Source of the DNA: Kineosporia mesophila | GTDB lineage: Bacteria; Actinomycetota; Actinomycetes; Actinomycetales; Kineosporiaceae | Assembly (NCBI RefSeq): GCF_021129235.1 | Contig: NZ_JAJOMA010000004.1 | Span: forward strand, 62,001-126,000 | Direction: 5' to 3' | Length of the DNA stretch: 64,000 bases | The notes under the pieces: model-generated | What the model was told of the DNA's origin: nothing | What the model saw: only the letters and a program-made list of their open reading frames with translations | The model's database searches: none | Translations under genes and position numbers: made by a program | Part shown: one piece after another, positions 54,197 through 62,675 of the stretch | How positions within the stretch are numbered: position 1 is the first letter of the stretch | Layout: each line of letters begins with the position of its first letter

Positions 54197-55252
54197 TCAC
54201 GGGGTGGCGGACACCTTGATGTCGCCGCTGATGATCTGCTTCTTGAGCTCGTCCGCCTTGGCCTCGTAGTCCTTGACCGCGTCGTTCGAGGTCGAGTACG
54301 CGATGCCCTCGTCGGACAGGTCGAACTCCTGCTTGCCGGTGAGCACCTTGCCGTCGACGGCGGACTTGATGAAGTCGTAGACCGACGTGTCGACGCGCTT
54401 GAGCATCGAGGTCAGGATGTAGTCCTTCACCGCGGAGTCGGCGGTCAGGTACTGGTCGGAGTCGACACCGATGGCCCAGTTGCCCTTGCCGGCCGCGGCG
54501 ATGGCCTTGAACACGCCGGAGCCGGAGCCGCCGGCGGCGGCGTAGATGACGTCCGCACCGGCGTCGATCATGCCCTGCGCGGTGGTCTCACCCTTGTCGG
54601 GGGCGTTGAAGCCCGCGAAGTCCGGCGGCTGGGTCAGGTACTTGACCTGGACCTTGATGTCCTTGTTCACGGACTCGGCGCCCTGCTTGAAGCCGGCCTC
54701 GAACTTCTGGATCAGCGGGGTGTTCACGCCACCGACGAAGCCGACGTTGCCACTCTTGGAGGCCTCGGCCGCAATCGCGCCGACCAGGAACGAGCCCTGC
54801 TCCTCGGCGAAGACCAGCGAGGTCACGTTGCTGACCTTCTCCAGGCTGGAGTCGTCGATGATGCCGAACTGGACGTCCGGGAATTCCTTCGCGACCTTGC
54901 CCAGCGACGTGGCGTAGGCGAAGCCGACCGCGATCACCGGGTTGTAGCCGCCCTGCGCGAGCAGGCGCAGACGCTCTTCACGGGCCGAGTCGGTCTCGTT
55001 GGCGCTGGCCTCGAGCTCCTTGACATCGATCCCGAACTCGGACTTGGCCTTGTCCAGGCCGACACCGGCGGAGTCGTTGAACGACTGGTCGCCACGGCCG
55101 CCGACGTCGTAGGCCAGACCGACCTTGACGTCGGACTTGGCGGAACCGGTGTCACCGGCGTCGCTCGAGCCGTCGGAGCTCCCGCCGCCACAGGCGGCGA
55201 GGGCGAAGGTCGCGGCGGCAGCCACCGCAACCAGCTTGGTCACCCGGAGCAC
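54197..55252 (-). CDS. BMP-family nucleoside-binding lipoprotein
   Basis: The 351-residue lipoprotein has a signal peptide ending in LAAC with a GGGSSDGSSD linker. The BMP fold shows VGLAYDVGGRGDQSFNDSAG, VIAVGFAYATSLGKVAKEFP, SLVFAEEQGSFLVGAIAAEA, NVGFVGGVNTP and VIYAAAGGSGSGVF. It captures nucleosides outside the membrane for the permeases. GTG 55252 has GGAGG 5 nt upstream and gives a proper signal peptide. It begins the importer-cdd operon. Confidence 0.93.
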   Translation of the reverse strand: MLRVTKLVAVAAAATFALAACGGGSSDGSSDAGDTGSAKSDVKVGLAYDVGGRGDQSFNDSAGVGLDKAKSEFGIDVKELEASANETDSAREERLRLLAQGGYNPVIAVGFAYATSLGKVAKEFPDVQFGIIDDSSLEKVSNVTSLVFAEEQGSFLVGAIAAEASKSGNVGFVGGVNTPLIQKFEAGFKQGAESVNKDIKVQVKYLTQPPDFAGFNAPDKGETTAQGMIDAGADVIYAAAGGSGSGVFKAIAAAGKGNWAIGVDSDQYLTADSAVKDYILTSMLKRVDTSVYDFIKSAVDGKVLTGKQEFDLSDEGIAYSTSNDAVKDYEAKADELKKQIISGDIKVSATP

Positions 55253-55544
55253 AGGTGCCTCCTCTTGAATCACAGCTTTGGACGAACCAGGGGTATCCAG
55301 GACATGACGTCCAGGACAACTGCCCCGGTCCCGGCCCTGACCGGGCCGGTATCAGGGGCGACCATAGCTGTTATTCAGGGCGCGATCTGACCCGGAGACA
55401 TTCGGTGGCCGAACCGTGACCGTTGAAATCTGTTCGTCATTCGCCCTGCCCACCGGAGGACTCACCGCCCCGGGCCCGGAACTCGCCAATATCAGATCGA
55501 ACCTGGTCAGGAGGGGCAAGCTCGCATTGATTGCCCTCGCGGAC
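55253..55544. other. Control region of the nucleoside importer
   Basis: This 292-bp gap lies upstream of the binding-protein gene. It has a TATGGT hexamer on the minus strand (55361-55366) and a direct repeat TCCAGGAC at 55297-55304 and 55312-55319. The repeat, between hexamer and start, may be a repressor site. No gene is seen. Confidence 0.35.
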
Positions 55545-56723
55545 CTACGCTCCGAACAAATCCCGCACCGCGGTCGCGGCCAGGAAGGTCGCGGCGATCG
55601 TGACCGCCCGTTCGTCCACGTCGAAGTCGGGCCGGTGGAGGTCGAAGGTCGTGCCGCCCGGCGTGCGGGTGCCGAGCCGGACCATCGCGCCGGGCACCTT
55701 CTCCAGGATCCAGGCGAAGTCTTCTCCACCCAGGCTCTGCGGGGTCAGCTGGAGCGCCTCGGCCCCCAGCTCGGCCTTGATGCTGGCCTCGGCGATCGCC
55801 ACGGCCTCGGCGTCGTTGACCGTGGGCGGCACCCCGCGCTGGTAGCTGACCTCGGCCTTGACCCCGTAGGGCTGAACGATCGAGTGGATGGTCTCGGTGA
55901 TGACCGCGCTGGCGACGGTCCAGACCTGGCTGTCCAGGCAGCGGAACGTGCCGGCCACCTCACCGGCGCTGGGGATCGCGTTCATCGCCACGCCCGCGTT
56001 GATGCGGCCCCAGACCATGCTCGCCCCGGACCGCGGGTCGAGCCGGCGGGAGAGGGCGGCGGGAACCCCGGTGACGACCGCGGCGAGCGCGAAGATCACG
56101 TCTTCGGTGAGGTGCGGGCGGGACGTGTGCCCGCCGTGACCGGTGAGGGTGACGCTGACGTGGTCGGCGGCCGCGGTGATCGCGCCGACCCGGGAGCCGA
56201 TGTGGCCGACGTCGGTGTGCGGGTCGCAGTGCAGGCCGTAGGCCCGGGTCACGTCGTCGAGAAGCCCCTCGCCGAGCACCTTCAGGGCGCCGCCGGGCAT
56301 CTTCTCCTCGGCGGGCTGGAAGATCAGCCGCACCCGGCCGGGCAGCGGCGTGCGCTCGTGCAGGTCGGCGAGCGCCAGCGCGGCCCCGAGCAGACCGGTG
56401 GTGTGCACGTCGTGGCCGCAGGCGTGGGTGGCGCCCTCGTGGGTGGACGCCCAGGGGCGCCCGCAGCTGTCGATCATCGGCAGCGCGTCGAGGTCGGCGC
56501 GCAGTACAACGGTGCGCCGGCCGGTGCCGATGTCGCACCAGAGGCCGGTGCCGCTGTGCAGCCGCCGGGGTTCGAGGCCGGCCTTCGCCAGCCGGTCGAA
56601 CACCAGCCCGGTAGTGCGGAACTCCTGAAATCCGAGTTCCGGATGCGCATGGATGTCACGCCGGACGTCGATCAGCTCGTCGGCGTACGCCGCTACCAGG
56701 GAAGCAACCTCGGGAATGTTCAC
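55545..56723 (-). CDS. amiA1: M20-family amidohydrolase (AmiA/HipO-like)
   Basis: The 392-residue metallopeptidase has RRDIHAHPELGFQEFRTTG, VVLRADLDALPM (Asp), ATHACGHDVHTTGLLGAA (Cys/His), IFQPAEEKMPGGA (Glu), a lid domain with MVWGRINAGVAMNAIP and SLGGEDFAWIL near the end. It hydrolyses N-acyl amino acids or similar amides. The name follows mycobacterial Rv3305c. GTG 56723 follows TATGCT at 9 nt. The physiological substrate is unknown. Confidence 0.9.
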   Translation of the reverse strand: MNIPEVASLVAAYADELIDVRRDIHAHPELGFQEFRTTGLVFDRLAKAGLEPRRLHSGTGLWCDIGTGRRTVVLRADLDALPMIDSCGRPWASTHEGATHACGHDVHTTGLLGAALALADLHERTPLPGRVRLIFQPAEEKMPGGALKVLGEGLLDDVTRAYGLHCDPHTDVGHIGSRVGAITAAADHVSVTLTGHGGHTSRPHLTEDVIFALAAVVTGVPAALSRRLDPRSGASMVWGRINAGVAMNAIPSAGEVAGTFRCLDSQVWTVASAVITETIHSIVQPYGVKAEVSYQRGVPPTVNDAEAVAIAEASIKAELGAEALQLTPQSLGGEDFAWILEKVPGAMVRLGTRTPGGTTFDLHRPDFDVDERAVTIAATFLAATAVRDLFGA

Positions 56724-56787
56724 GATCAGGCGAGCATAGACCTGCGTGGTGTGATCCCCGGCACCCGAATGGTTGACCAACAAGTAT

Positions 56788-57855
56788 TTAACAAACCGTT
56801 CTCAGCAGTGCGCTGCACAAAGTCAGCCCCGGCCCGAAAGACATGGCCACGAGCGGCTCCCCGGCTCTGAGCAGGCGCTGTCGCCGGATCGCGCCCAGCA
56901 CCATCAGCACGGTGGGCGAGGAGCAGTTGCCGTACTCGTCCAGAACGGCCCGGCTTTCGGCGACCTGATCGTCGCCGAGCCGTAACCGTTCGGCGACGAC
57001 ATCGACGATCCGGCGCCCGCCGGGATGGACGGCCCACCCGGCCACCTCGTCCACCGTGTGGCCGAATCCGGAGACCAGACCGGTCATGGCGTCCTCCACC
57101 TGACCGGCCAGCACGTCCGGAACCTGGGGCGACAGGCCCATCCGGAAACCGTGGGCGGTGACGTCCCAGGTCATCAGTTCCTCGGTGCCGGGGATCGTGA
57201 CGGCGGTGGTGTGCAGCAGTTCCAGGCCGACCGGGGCGTCGGGCTCGATCACCAGGGCGGCCGCGGCATCGGCGAACAGCGCGTGCGACACCACGGTCTG
57301 GAGGTCGGAGGGGTCGTCGGACTTCTGCATGTGCAGGGTCGGCAGTTCGACGCACAGCAGCAGCGCGGGCAGGCCCTGGGCCCGCACGAAGTCGGCCGCG
57401 GCCTGGAGCCCGGGTACGGCTGCGTAACACCCCATGTGGCCCACCAGCAGCCGGCGGGTGTCCAAGCCCAGGCCCAGTTGCTCGGCGATCCGGATGTCCA
57501 GCCCGGGGGTGGCGTAGCCGGTGCAGGAAACCACGACGAAGAGCCCGATTTGGGACGGGTCCAGCCTTGCCTCGGCGAGCGCGGCCGCGGCGGCGGCACT
57601 CCCGAGGGCCTGGCCCTCGGTGACGTAGCGGCGCATCCGGTCACCGGTGCTCCAGCCGCTGACGTCGGTCTCGCGGGGGTCGACGGCCGCGTGCCGGGTG
57701 GTGATGCCGGCCCGCAGGAAGATCTGCCGGGCGACCCGGTTGCCACCCAACCGAGGTGAGAAGACGTCGTCCCACAATTCGTTCTGCGCGATCGGCTGCG
57801 GAACTGCCTGGCTCTGGCCGGTGATCACGGCGCGGTGCCCCAGAAGGCCTCTCAC
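56788..57855 (-). CDS. Type III polyketide synthase
   Basis: The 355-residue chalcone/stilbene synthase-like enzyme has the catalytic triad Cys143 (GHMGCYAAVPG), His277 (GWAVHPGGRRIVD) and Asn310 (EYGNCSSPTVLM). It condenses malonyl-CoA on a starter acyl-CoA, likely to pyrones, resorcinols or naphthols. GTG 57855 overlaps the methyltransferase stop (GTGA), with AAGGAG 5 nt upstream. The malonyl-CoA could come from the carboxylase in this window. No oxygenase or prenyltransferase is next to it. Confidence 0.93.
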   Translation of the reverse strand: MRGLLGHRAVITGQSQAVPQPIAQNELWDDVFSPRLGGNRVARQIFLRAGITTRHAAVDPRETDVSGWSTGDRMRRYVTEGQALGSAAAAAALAEARLDPSQIGLFVVVSCTGYATPGLDIRIAEQLGLGLDTRRLLVGHMGCYAAVPGLQAAADFVRAQGLPALLLCVELPTLHMQKSDDPSDLQTVVSHALFADAAAALVIEPDAPVGLELLHTTAVTIPGTEELMTWDVTAHGFRMGLSPQVPDVLAGQVEDAMTGLVSGFGHTVDEVAGWAVHPGGRRIVDVVAERLRLGDDQVAESRAVLDEYGNCSSPTVLMVLGAIRRQRLLRAGEPLVAMSFGPGLTLCSALLRTVC

Positions 57856-58571
57856 ACGGACTCCTTGATCGCGGTCGCCTGGTAGACCGTGGCCACCGAA
57901 CGGGTCGGCAGCATGGTCACGTCGTCGCGGCGGCGGGTCAGCCAGGCGAGGTACTCCCCCACCGCCGGGCGCAGACCGGTCGGTGGTCGCAGTCGCACAC
58001 CGTGCCGGGCCAGCAGTTCGCCGAGCCGCTCGGGCGGGACCAGCAGGTCCGGGTCGTGGATGCCGGGCGGCGGGCCCCCGGGCAGGCGCTCGGCGATGCG
58101 CACCAGGGCGACCCGGCACAGGAGGGTGTCGTTCAGGGTGTCGACGACGAGTGTGCCGCCGGGTGCCAGCACGCGGCTGATCTCGGCCACGGCGGCCGGC
58201 AGGTCGGTGAGGTGCTCGAGCACCTCACCGGCCACCACGCACTCGAACGTGTGGTCGGCGAACGGCAGCCGGGTGGCGTCCGCGGCCAGGACCCGTACCC
58301 CGCGCACCCGGGCCTGGCGCAGCGACAGCAACGACAGGTCGATGCCGGTGTGCGCCCAGCCCGACAGCCGGCCGGTGAGGTGCGGTTGCAGCAGCCCGGC
58401 CCCGCAGGCGATGTCGAGCAGGGGCGCGCCCTCGCGGGGCGGGTCGGGGATCAGGCCGGCCCGGGAGCGCGCCAGCCAGTGCAGGGCCGCGAACCTTCCG
58501 TGCGGACGCCACCACTCGTCGGTGAGGTCGTCGTACTGCGCCGGATCGTTGCGGGCCCTGCGTGACGACAT
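57852..58571 (-). CDS. SAM-dependent methyltransferase of the polyketide operon
   Basis: The 239-residue class I methyltransferase has motif I LLDIACGAGLLQPHL, the acidic TGIDLSLLSLRQA, ADATRLPFADHTFECVVAGE and LAPGGTLVVDTLN. It resembles UbiG-type O- or C-methyltransferases. The ATG has GGGAG 4 nt upstream. It is the first gene of a two-gene operon with the polyketide synthase, so it likely methylates the polyketide or phenolic product. Confidence 0.88.
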   Translation of the reverse strand: MSSRRARNDPAQYDDLTDEWWRPHGRFAALHWLARSRAGLIPDPPREGAPLLDIACGAGLLQPHLTGRLSGWAHTGIDLSLLSLRQARVRGVRVLAADATRLPFADHTFECVVAGEVLEHLTDLPAAVAEISRVLAPGGTLVVDTLNDTLLCRVALVRIAERLPGGPPPGIHDPDLLVPPERLGELLARHGVRLRPPTGLRPAVGEYLAWLTRRRDDVTMLPTRSVATVYQATAIKESV

Positions 58572-58611
58572 GTCGCTCCCAGGAGTTGGCCAACTCCCGT
58601 ATTAGCTCATA

Positions 58612-59739
58612 TCAGCGCAGGTCGTGCCGCCCGAGTTGGGTCAGGGTCTCGACGACCTTCTTGACGTCCTGCGCCCATTCGCGCGTGGTGACGAGCACGG
58701 CGGAGGGGGTGTCGATGACCACGACGTCTTTCAGGCCCAGCACCGCGACGAGCCGTTCCCCGGCCGGCACCGCGATGCCGGAGGAGTCCACGTCGAGCAC
58801 CTGGGCGGCGTCGCCCACGACCTTGAGCGCGGCGTCGCCCGGCAGCAGGGCGGCCAGCGAGGCCCAGTCGCCGATGTCGTCCCAGCCCAGGGCGGCGGGC
58901 ACCACGGCGACCCGGCCGGCCTCGGCCGCGGGCTCGGCGATGGCGTAGTCGATCGCGACCTTCTCCAGCTGCGGCCAGAGCTCGTCGACCACGGCCTGGC
59001 GCTCGTCGGTGTCCCAGACCGCGGCGATGCGGCGCACGCCCGCGTACAGCTCCGGGCGGTTGCGCTCCAGCTCGGCCAGCAGCACGTCGGCGCGGGCCAC
59101 GAACATGCCCGCGTTCCAGCGGTACCCGCCCTCCTCGAGGTAGAGGGCGGCGGTGTCGGCGTCGGGCTTCTCGACGAACCGCTCCACCCGGTGGGCCGAC
59201 GACGCGCCCTCCAGGCCGAGGGCCTCGCCGACCTTGATGTAGCCGAACGCGGTGGACGCGTGGTCGGGCTCGATGCCCAGGGTGACGATCTCGCCGTGCC
59301 GGGCGGCGGCCACCGCGTCGGCCACCGCGGCCTCGAAGCCAGGGGCGTTGCGGATCACGTGGTCGGCCGCGAACGAACCGACCACGGCGTCGGGGTCACG
59401 CTGCACGATGACGGCAGCGGCGAGGCAGATCGCGGCGGCGGAGTCACGCGGCGTCGGCTCGGTCAGCAGGTTGGCCGCGAGCAGGCCGGGCAGCTGCTCG
59501 ATGACCGCCTCGGCGTGCGCGGTACCGGTGACCACGGCGACCCCACCCGCCCCGGCGAGCGGTACGAGCCGGTCCCAGGTCTGCTGCAACAGGGTGCGGC
59601 CCGAGCCGGTGAGGTCGAGCAGGAACTTGGGCCGGGCCTGGCGGGACAGCGGCCACAACCGGGTGCCGGCCCCACCAGCAGGCACGATGGCCCAGAACCC
59701 GGGCAGGGCAGCAGACGATTCAGGTGCTAGCTCAGTCAC
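58612..59739 (-). CDS. manC: Mannose-1-phosphate guanylyltransferase
   Basis: The 375-residue nucleotidyltransferase has the signature FWAIVPAGGAGTRLWPLSR, the RPKFLLDLTGSGRTLLQQTW loop, SFAADHVIRN (metal Asp), VERFVEKPDADTA, YRWNAGMFVAR and ALGWDDIGDWASL. It makes GDP-mannose for glycans and lipomannans. No isomerase domain is fused. GTG 59739 follows TACGGT at 7 nt, so it is leaderless. It matches Rv3264c and diverges from the mannosyltransferase-like gene. Confidence 0.94.
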   Translation of the reverse strand: MTELAPESSAALPGFWAIVPAGGAGTRLWPLSRQARPKFLLDLTGSGRTLLQQTWDRLVPLAGAGGVAVVTGTAHAEAVIEQLPGLLAANLLTEPTPRDSAAAICLAAAVIVQRDPDAVVGSFAADHVIRNAPGFEAAVADAVAAARHGEIVTLGIEPDHASTAFGYIKVGEALGLEGASSAHRVERFVEKPDADTAALYLEEGGYRWNAGMFVARADVLLAELERNRPELYAGVRRIAAVWDTDERQAVVDELWPQLEKVAIDYAIAEPAAEAGRVAVVPAALGWDDIGDWASLAALLPGDAALKVVGDAAQVLDVDSSGIAVPAGERLVAVLGLKDVVVIDTPSAVLVTTREWAQDVKKVVETLTQLGRHDLR

Positions 59740-59746
59740 CCGCCCC

Positions 59747-59752
59747 ACCGTA
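59747..59752 (-). promoter_or_regulatory. -10 box of leaderless manC
   Basis: TACGGT on the minus strand lies 7 nt before the manC GTG at 59739. Confidence 0.62.
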
Positions 59753-59909
59753 GGGCCCCGGGCAACCTCCCTGTACCGAACTCAGCGGAATAGACCCCGG
59801 ATGAGCCAGACCTCACCCGGTAGCCAGCCAACCCCTCGCCGGTCGCTGTTCACCTGCGACACCACCGCCGCTTCCCTGACGCTCACCCGGTCGGCCCACG
59901 CTGTGGCCC

Positions 59910-61172
59910 ATGCAGCGAGTGTCTGTGGTGGGGTCCGGCGCCGAGCTGGGCCTGTTGCGTCAGAGCCTGTCCCCGGCCGAGGTCAGGCCGCTGGTCCCTT
60001 CCTTCGCCTCATCCGTGAGCGAACTCCCCGTACCCGGCCCGTCGGACCGGCCCCTGCGGGTCGCGATCGTCGCCGAGTCGTTCCTGCCCACCGGTAACGG
60101 CGTCACGAACAGCGTCTGCCGGGTGCTGGAGCATCTGCGGGCCCACGGTCACGAGGCCGTCGTGATCTGCCCCGGCCCGGCCCCCCAGGCCTTCGCCGGG
60201 TTCCCGGTGGTCTCGGTGCCTTCCTTCAGTTACCGGCAGTTCCCCGTCGGCATACCCAGCTCCAGGGTGCTGCGCACGCTCTCGGCGTTCCGCCCGGACA
60301 TCGTGCACCTCGCCTCCCCCTTCGTCCTGGGCGCCGTCGGAGTGACCGCGGCCGGACAGCTCGGGGTGCCGACGGTGGCCGTCTTCCAGACCGACGTGCC
60401 GGCCTTCGCCGGGCGTCACCGCCTGGGCGCGCTGGCGAGCACGGCCTGGCGCTGGGTGCGGCGCATCCACACGCAGGCCGACCTCACGCTGGCGCCCTCG
60501 AGCTCGGCGATGGACGAACTACGCGCCCACGCGGTGCCGCGCCTGGCCCTGTGGCAGCGCGGTGTGGACAGCGACCGGTTCCGCCCCGGCCGTCGCGAGA
60601 CCCCGGCCGTGCGGGAACTGCGGCAGCGGCTCGCCCCGAACGGCGAGGTGCTGGTCGGCTACGTCGGCCGCCTGGCCACGGAGAAGCGGGTGCAGCGCCT
60701 GGCCGCGCTCAACGGGATGGAGAACGTGCGCCTGGTGATCGCCGGCGACGGCCCGCACCGCAAGACCCTGGAGCGCAGCCTGCCGGGAGCCACCTTCCTG
60801 GGCTGGCAGGACGGCGAAGACCTGGCCGACACCTTCGCCGCGCTCGACGTGTTCGTGCACACCGGTACCTCCGAGACCTTCGGGCAGACCCTCCAGGAGG
60901 CCATGGCCAGCGGCGTGCCCGTGGTGGCCCCGGCCGCCGGCGGACCGCTCGACCTGGTCACCCCGGGTACCAACGGCCTGCTCTACGCTCCCGAGGACGA
61001 CGCGGACCTGCGAAACTGCGTCCGGGCCCTGGCCACCGACCCCGAACAGCGCCGCTGGATGGGCGCCGCCGGCCGGGTCGGCGTGCAGCTCAACACCTGG
61101 GACCTGCTGGGCGACGAGCTGATCGAGCACTACCGCAGCGTGCTGCGGGTGCGGGCCGTAGCCGCTTCCTGA
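59910..61172 (+). CDS. GT4 glycosyltransferase, GDP-mannose-type
   Basis: The 420-residue GT-B enzyme has the N-terminal RVAIVAESFLPTGNGVTNSV, acceptor-side VFQTDVPAFAGRH, LVGYVGRLATEKRVQRLAA, LVIAGDGPHRKTLE and the GTSETFGQTLQEAMASGVPV donor loop with EAMASG. It is closest to the mannosyltransferases MgtA/PimB of mycobacteria, using GDP-mannose made by the adjacent manC. The first 45 residues precede the fold. ATG 59910 is kept; GTG 60016 would give a shorter, usual N-terminus. Confidence 0.87.
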   Translation: MQRVSVVGSGAELGLLRQSLSPAEVRPLVPSFASSVSELPVPGPSDRPLRVAIVAESFLPTGNGVTNSVCRVLEHLRAHGHEAVVICPGPAPQAFAGFPVVSVPSFSYRQFPVGIPSSRVLRTLSAFRPDIVHLASPFVLGAVGVTAAGQLGVPTVAVFQTDVPAFAGRHRLGALASTAWRWVRRIHTQADLTLAPSSSAMDELRAHAVPRLALWQRGVDSDRFRPGRRETPAVRELRQRLAPNGEVLVGYVGRLATEKRVQRLAALNGMENVRLVIAGDGPHRKTLERSLPGATFLGWQDGEDLADTFAALDVFVHTGTSETFGQTLQEAMASGVPVVAPAAGGPLDLVTPGTNGLLYAPEDDADLRNCVRALATDPEQRRWMGAAGRVGVQLNTWDLLGDELIEHYRSVLRVRAVAAS

Positions 61173-61294
61173 CCTTCCCCCCGACGCCAATCCCCTTCTT
61201 GGAGACGGCTTGACGCGCGTCGACCCGATCGGGCCAGGCCCGGCGGCACGTCGCCCGGGCACCGTGACGGCGTGCCCCGGGCGTCATCCGTTCC

Positions 61295-61325
61295 TTGTGA
61301 GTGCCCCGGGAGCGACAGGTACGCT
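61295..61325 (+). promoter_or_regulatory. Promoter of D,D-carboxypeptidase gene
   Basis: TTGTGA (61295-61300) and TACGCT (61320-61325) are separated by 19 nt. The start codon is 9 nt after the second hexamer, giving a 2-3 nt leader. Confidence 0.45.
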
Positions 61326-61334
61326 CGAAACACG

Positions 61335-62627
61335 ATGTCCAGTTCTCACCGCGTGCTCCGGATCGTCACCGCTGTCACTGCTGCCGCCGCTCTCACCCTG
61401 AGTGCGGCCGGCACGGCCCAGGCGGCTCCCACCCAGGACAAGAAGGACGACTTCGTCCTGCCTCAAGCGGTCTCCTGGGTCGGCGGTGAAGACCTGATCA
61501 GCACCAAGACGCTGACCGACCTGCCGGACGGGGTCAAGGCGCCGCCGAAGGTCAAGGCCGCCGCCTGGCTGGTCGCCGACCTGGACAGCCGGGAGATCCT
61601 GGCCGCGAAGAACGTGCACGTGCCGCTGCGCCCGGCCTCCACCCTGAAGCTCTTCACCTCGCTGACCATCGAGCCCCAGCTCGAGCTCGATCAGGTCTAC
61701 ACGGGCCGCGAGGAGGACGAGGCGATCGAGGGCACTCGCGTCGGCATCGTCAAGGGCTCGAAGTACACGGTGGACGACCTGTTCCACGGCCTGCTGATGG
61801 CCAGCGGGAACGACACCGCCAACGCCCTGAGCAATCTGATCGGTGGTCAGGCGGCGGCGGTCACGCAGATCCAGGCCGAGGCGACCTCGCTCGGGGCCTT
61901 CGACACGGTCGTGCGCAACACCAGCGGCCTGGATACCAAGGGCCAGGTGAGCAGCGCCTACGACCTGGCGCTGGCCGGAGCCGCCGCGCTGCAGAACGAG
62001 ACGCTGGCCAAGATCATGGTGACCCCGGCGTACGCCTTCCCGAACAAGGGAAAGTCGCTGAGCGCCAAGCGGAAGCACTACCAGATCCAGAACCACAACC
62101 GGCTGCTCGGCTACCTGCCCGGGGTGATGGGCGTCAAGAACGGCTACACCACCAAGGCCGGGAGCACGAACGTCGCCGCGGCGGCGCACCAGGGCCACCA
62201 CTACATCGCGGTGGTCCTGCGGTCCGACGGCTCGGTCTTCACCCCCAGCGGTGACCTGCTGAAGTGGGCCTTCACCTACGGCCAGAAGGCCAACCCGGTC
62301 GGTCGGCTCGTGGAACCCGGTGAGCTGAGCGCGATGACGGGCCCCGGCATCGACGTCTCGGCGGCGCAGGCGACCAGTTCACCCGACTCCGGCGCGGTGG
62401 ACGGCATGATCAACGGCGCCGGGTCCGACCAGCTCAAGGCGGCTCTGCCGGCCGCCAACACGGTCAGCACCACCCAGCACATGACCCGCTTCTGGCCGCT
62501 CGTGCTCACCCTCGCCCTGCTGCTCGTGGCGGCGGCCTTCGGTCTGCGCCCCGTCCTCGTGAACAGCCGGCGCTCCCGCGCCCGTCAGGTGCGTCGCCGG
62601 CAGCGCGACTCCCGGCACCTCTACTGA
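61335..62627 (+). CDS. dacB1: D-alanyl-D-alanine carboxypeptidase (DacC/DacB1-like)
   Basis: The 430-residue exported serine peptidase has a signal peptide (about 1-30, ending GTAQAA). The SxxK motif is ASTLK with Ser102 and Lys105, SGN is at 158-160 and KNG replaces KTG at 268-270. It ends in a membrane helix (LVLTLALLLVAAAFGLRPVL) and an Arg-rich tail (RRSRARQVRRRQR). It trims the last D-Ala from peptidoglycan peptides. KNG is tolerated in some relatives. A 44-bp palindrome follows. It matches Rv3330. Confidence 0.92.
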   Translation: MSSSHRVLRIVTAVTAAAALTLSAAGTAQAAPTQDKKDDFVLPQAVSWVGGEDLISTKTLTDLPDGVKAPPKVKAAAWLVADLDSREILAAKNVHVPLRPASTLKLFTSLTIEPQLELDQVYTGREEDEAIEGTRVGIVKGSKYTVDDLFHGLLMASGNDTANALSNLIGGQAAAVTQIQAEATSLGAFDTVVRNTSGLDTKGQVSSAYDLALAGAAALQNETLAKIMVTPAYAFPNKGKSLSAKRKHYQIQNHNRLLGYLPGVMGVKNGYTTKAGSTNVAAAAHQGHHYIAVVLRSDGSVFTPSGDLLKWAFTYGQKANPVGRLVEPGELSAMTGPGIDVSAAQATSSPDSGAVDGMINGAGSDQLKAALPAANTVSTTQHMTRFWPLVLTLALLLVAAAFGLRPVLVNSRRSRARQVRRRQRDSRHLY

Positions 62628-62628
62628 A

Positions 62629-62672
62629 CCAAAACATCATGGTGGACGTCGACGTCCACCATGATGTTTTGG
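62629..62672. terminator. 44-bp palindromic bidirectional terminator
   Basis: CCAAAACATCATGGTGGACG begins a 22-nt arm that meets its exact complement with no loop. It lies 1 nt after the carboxypeptidase stop and 3 nt before the convergent YihY stop. AAAAC/GTTTT ends give U-runs in both directions. It shares length and position, not sequence, with the 49.56-kb element. Confidence 0.88.
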
Positions 62673-62675
62673 GTG

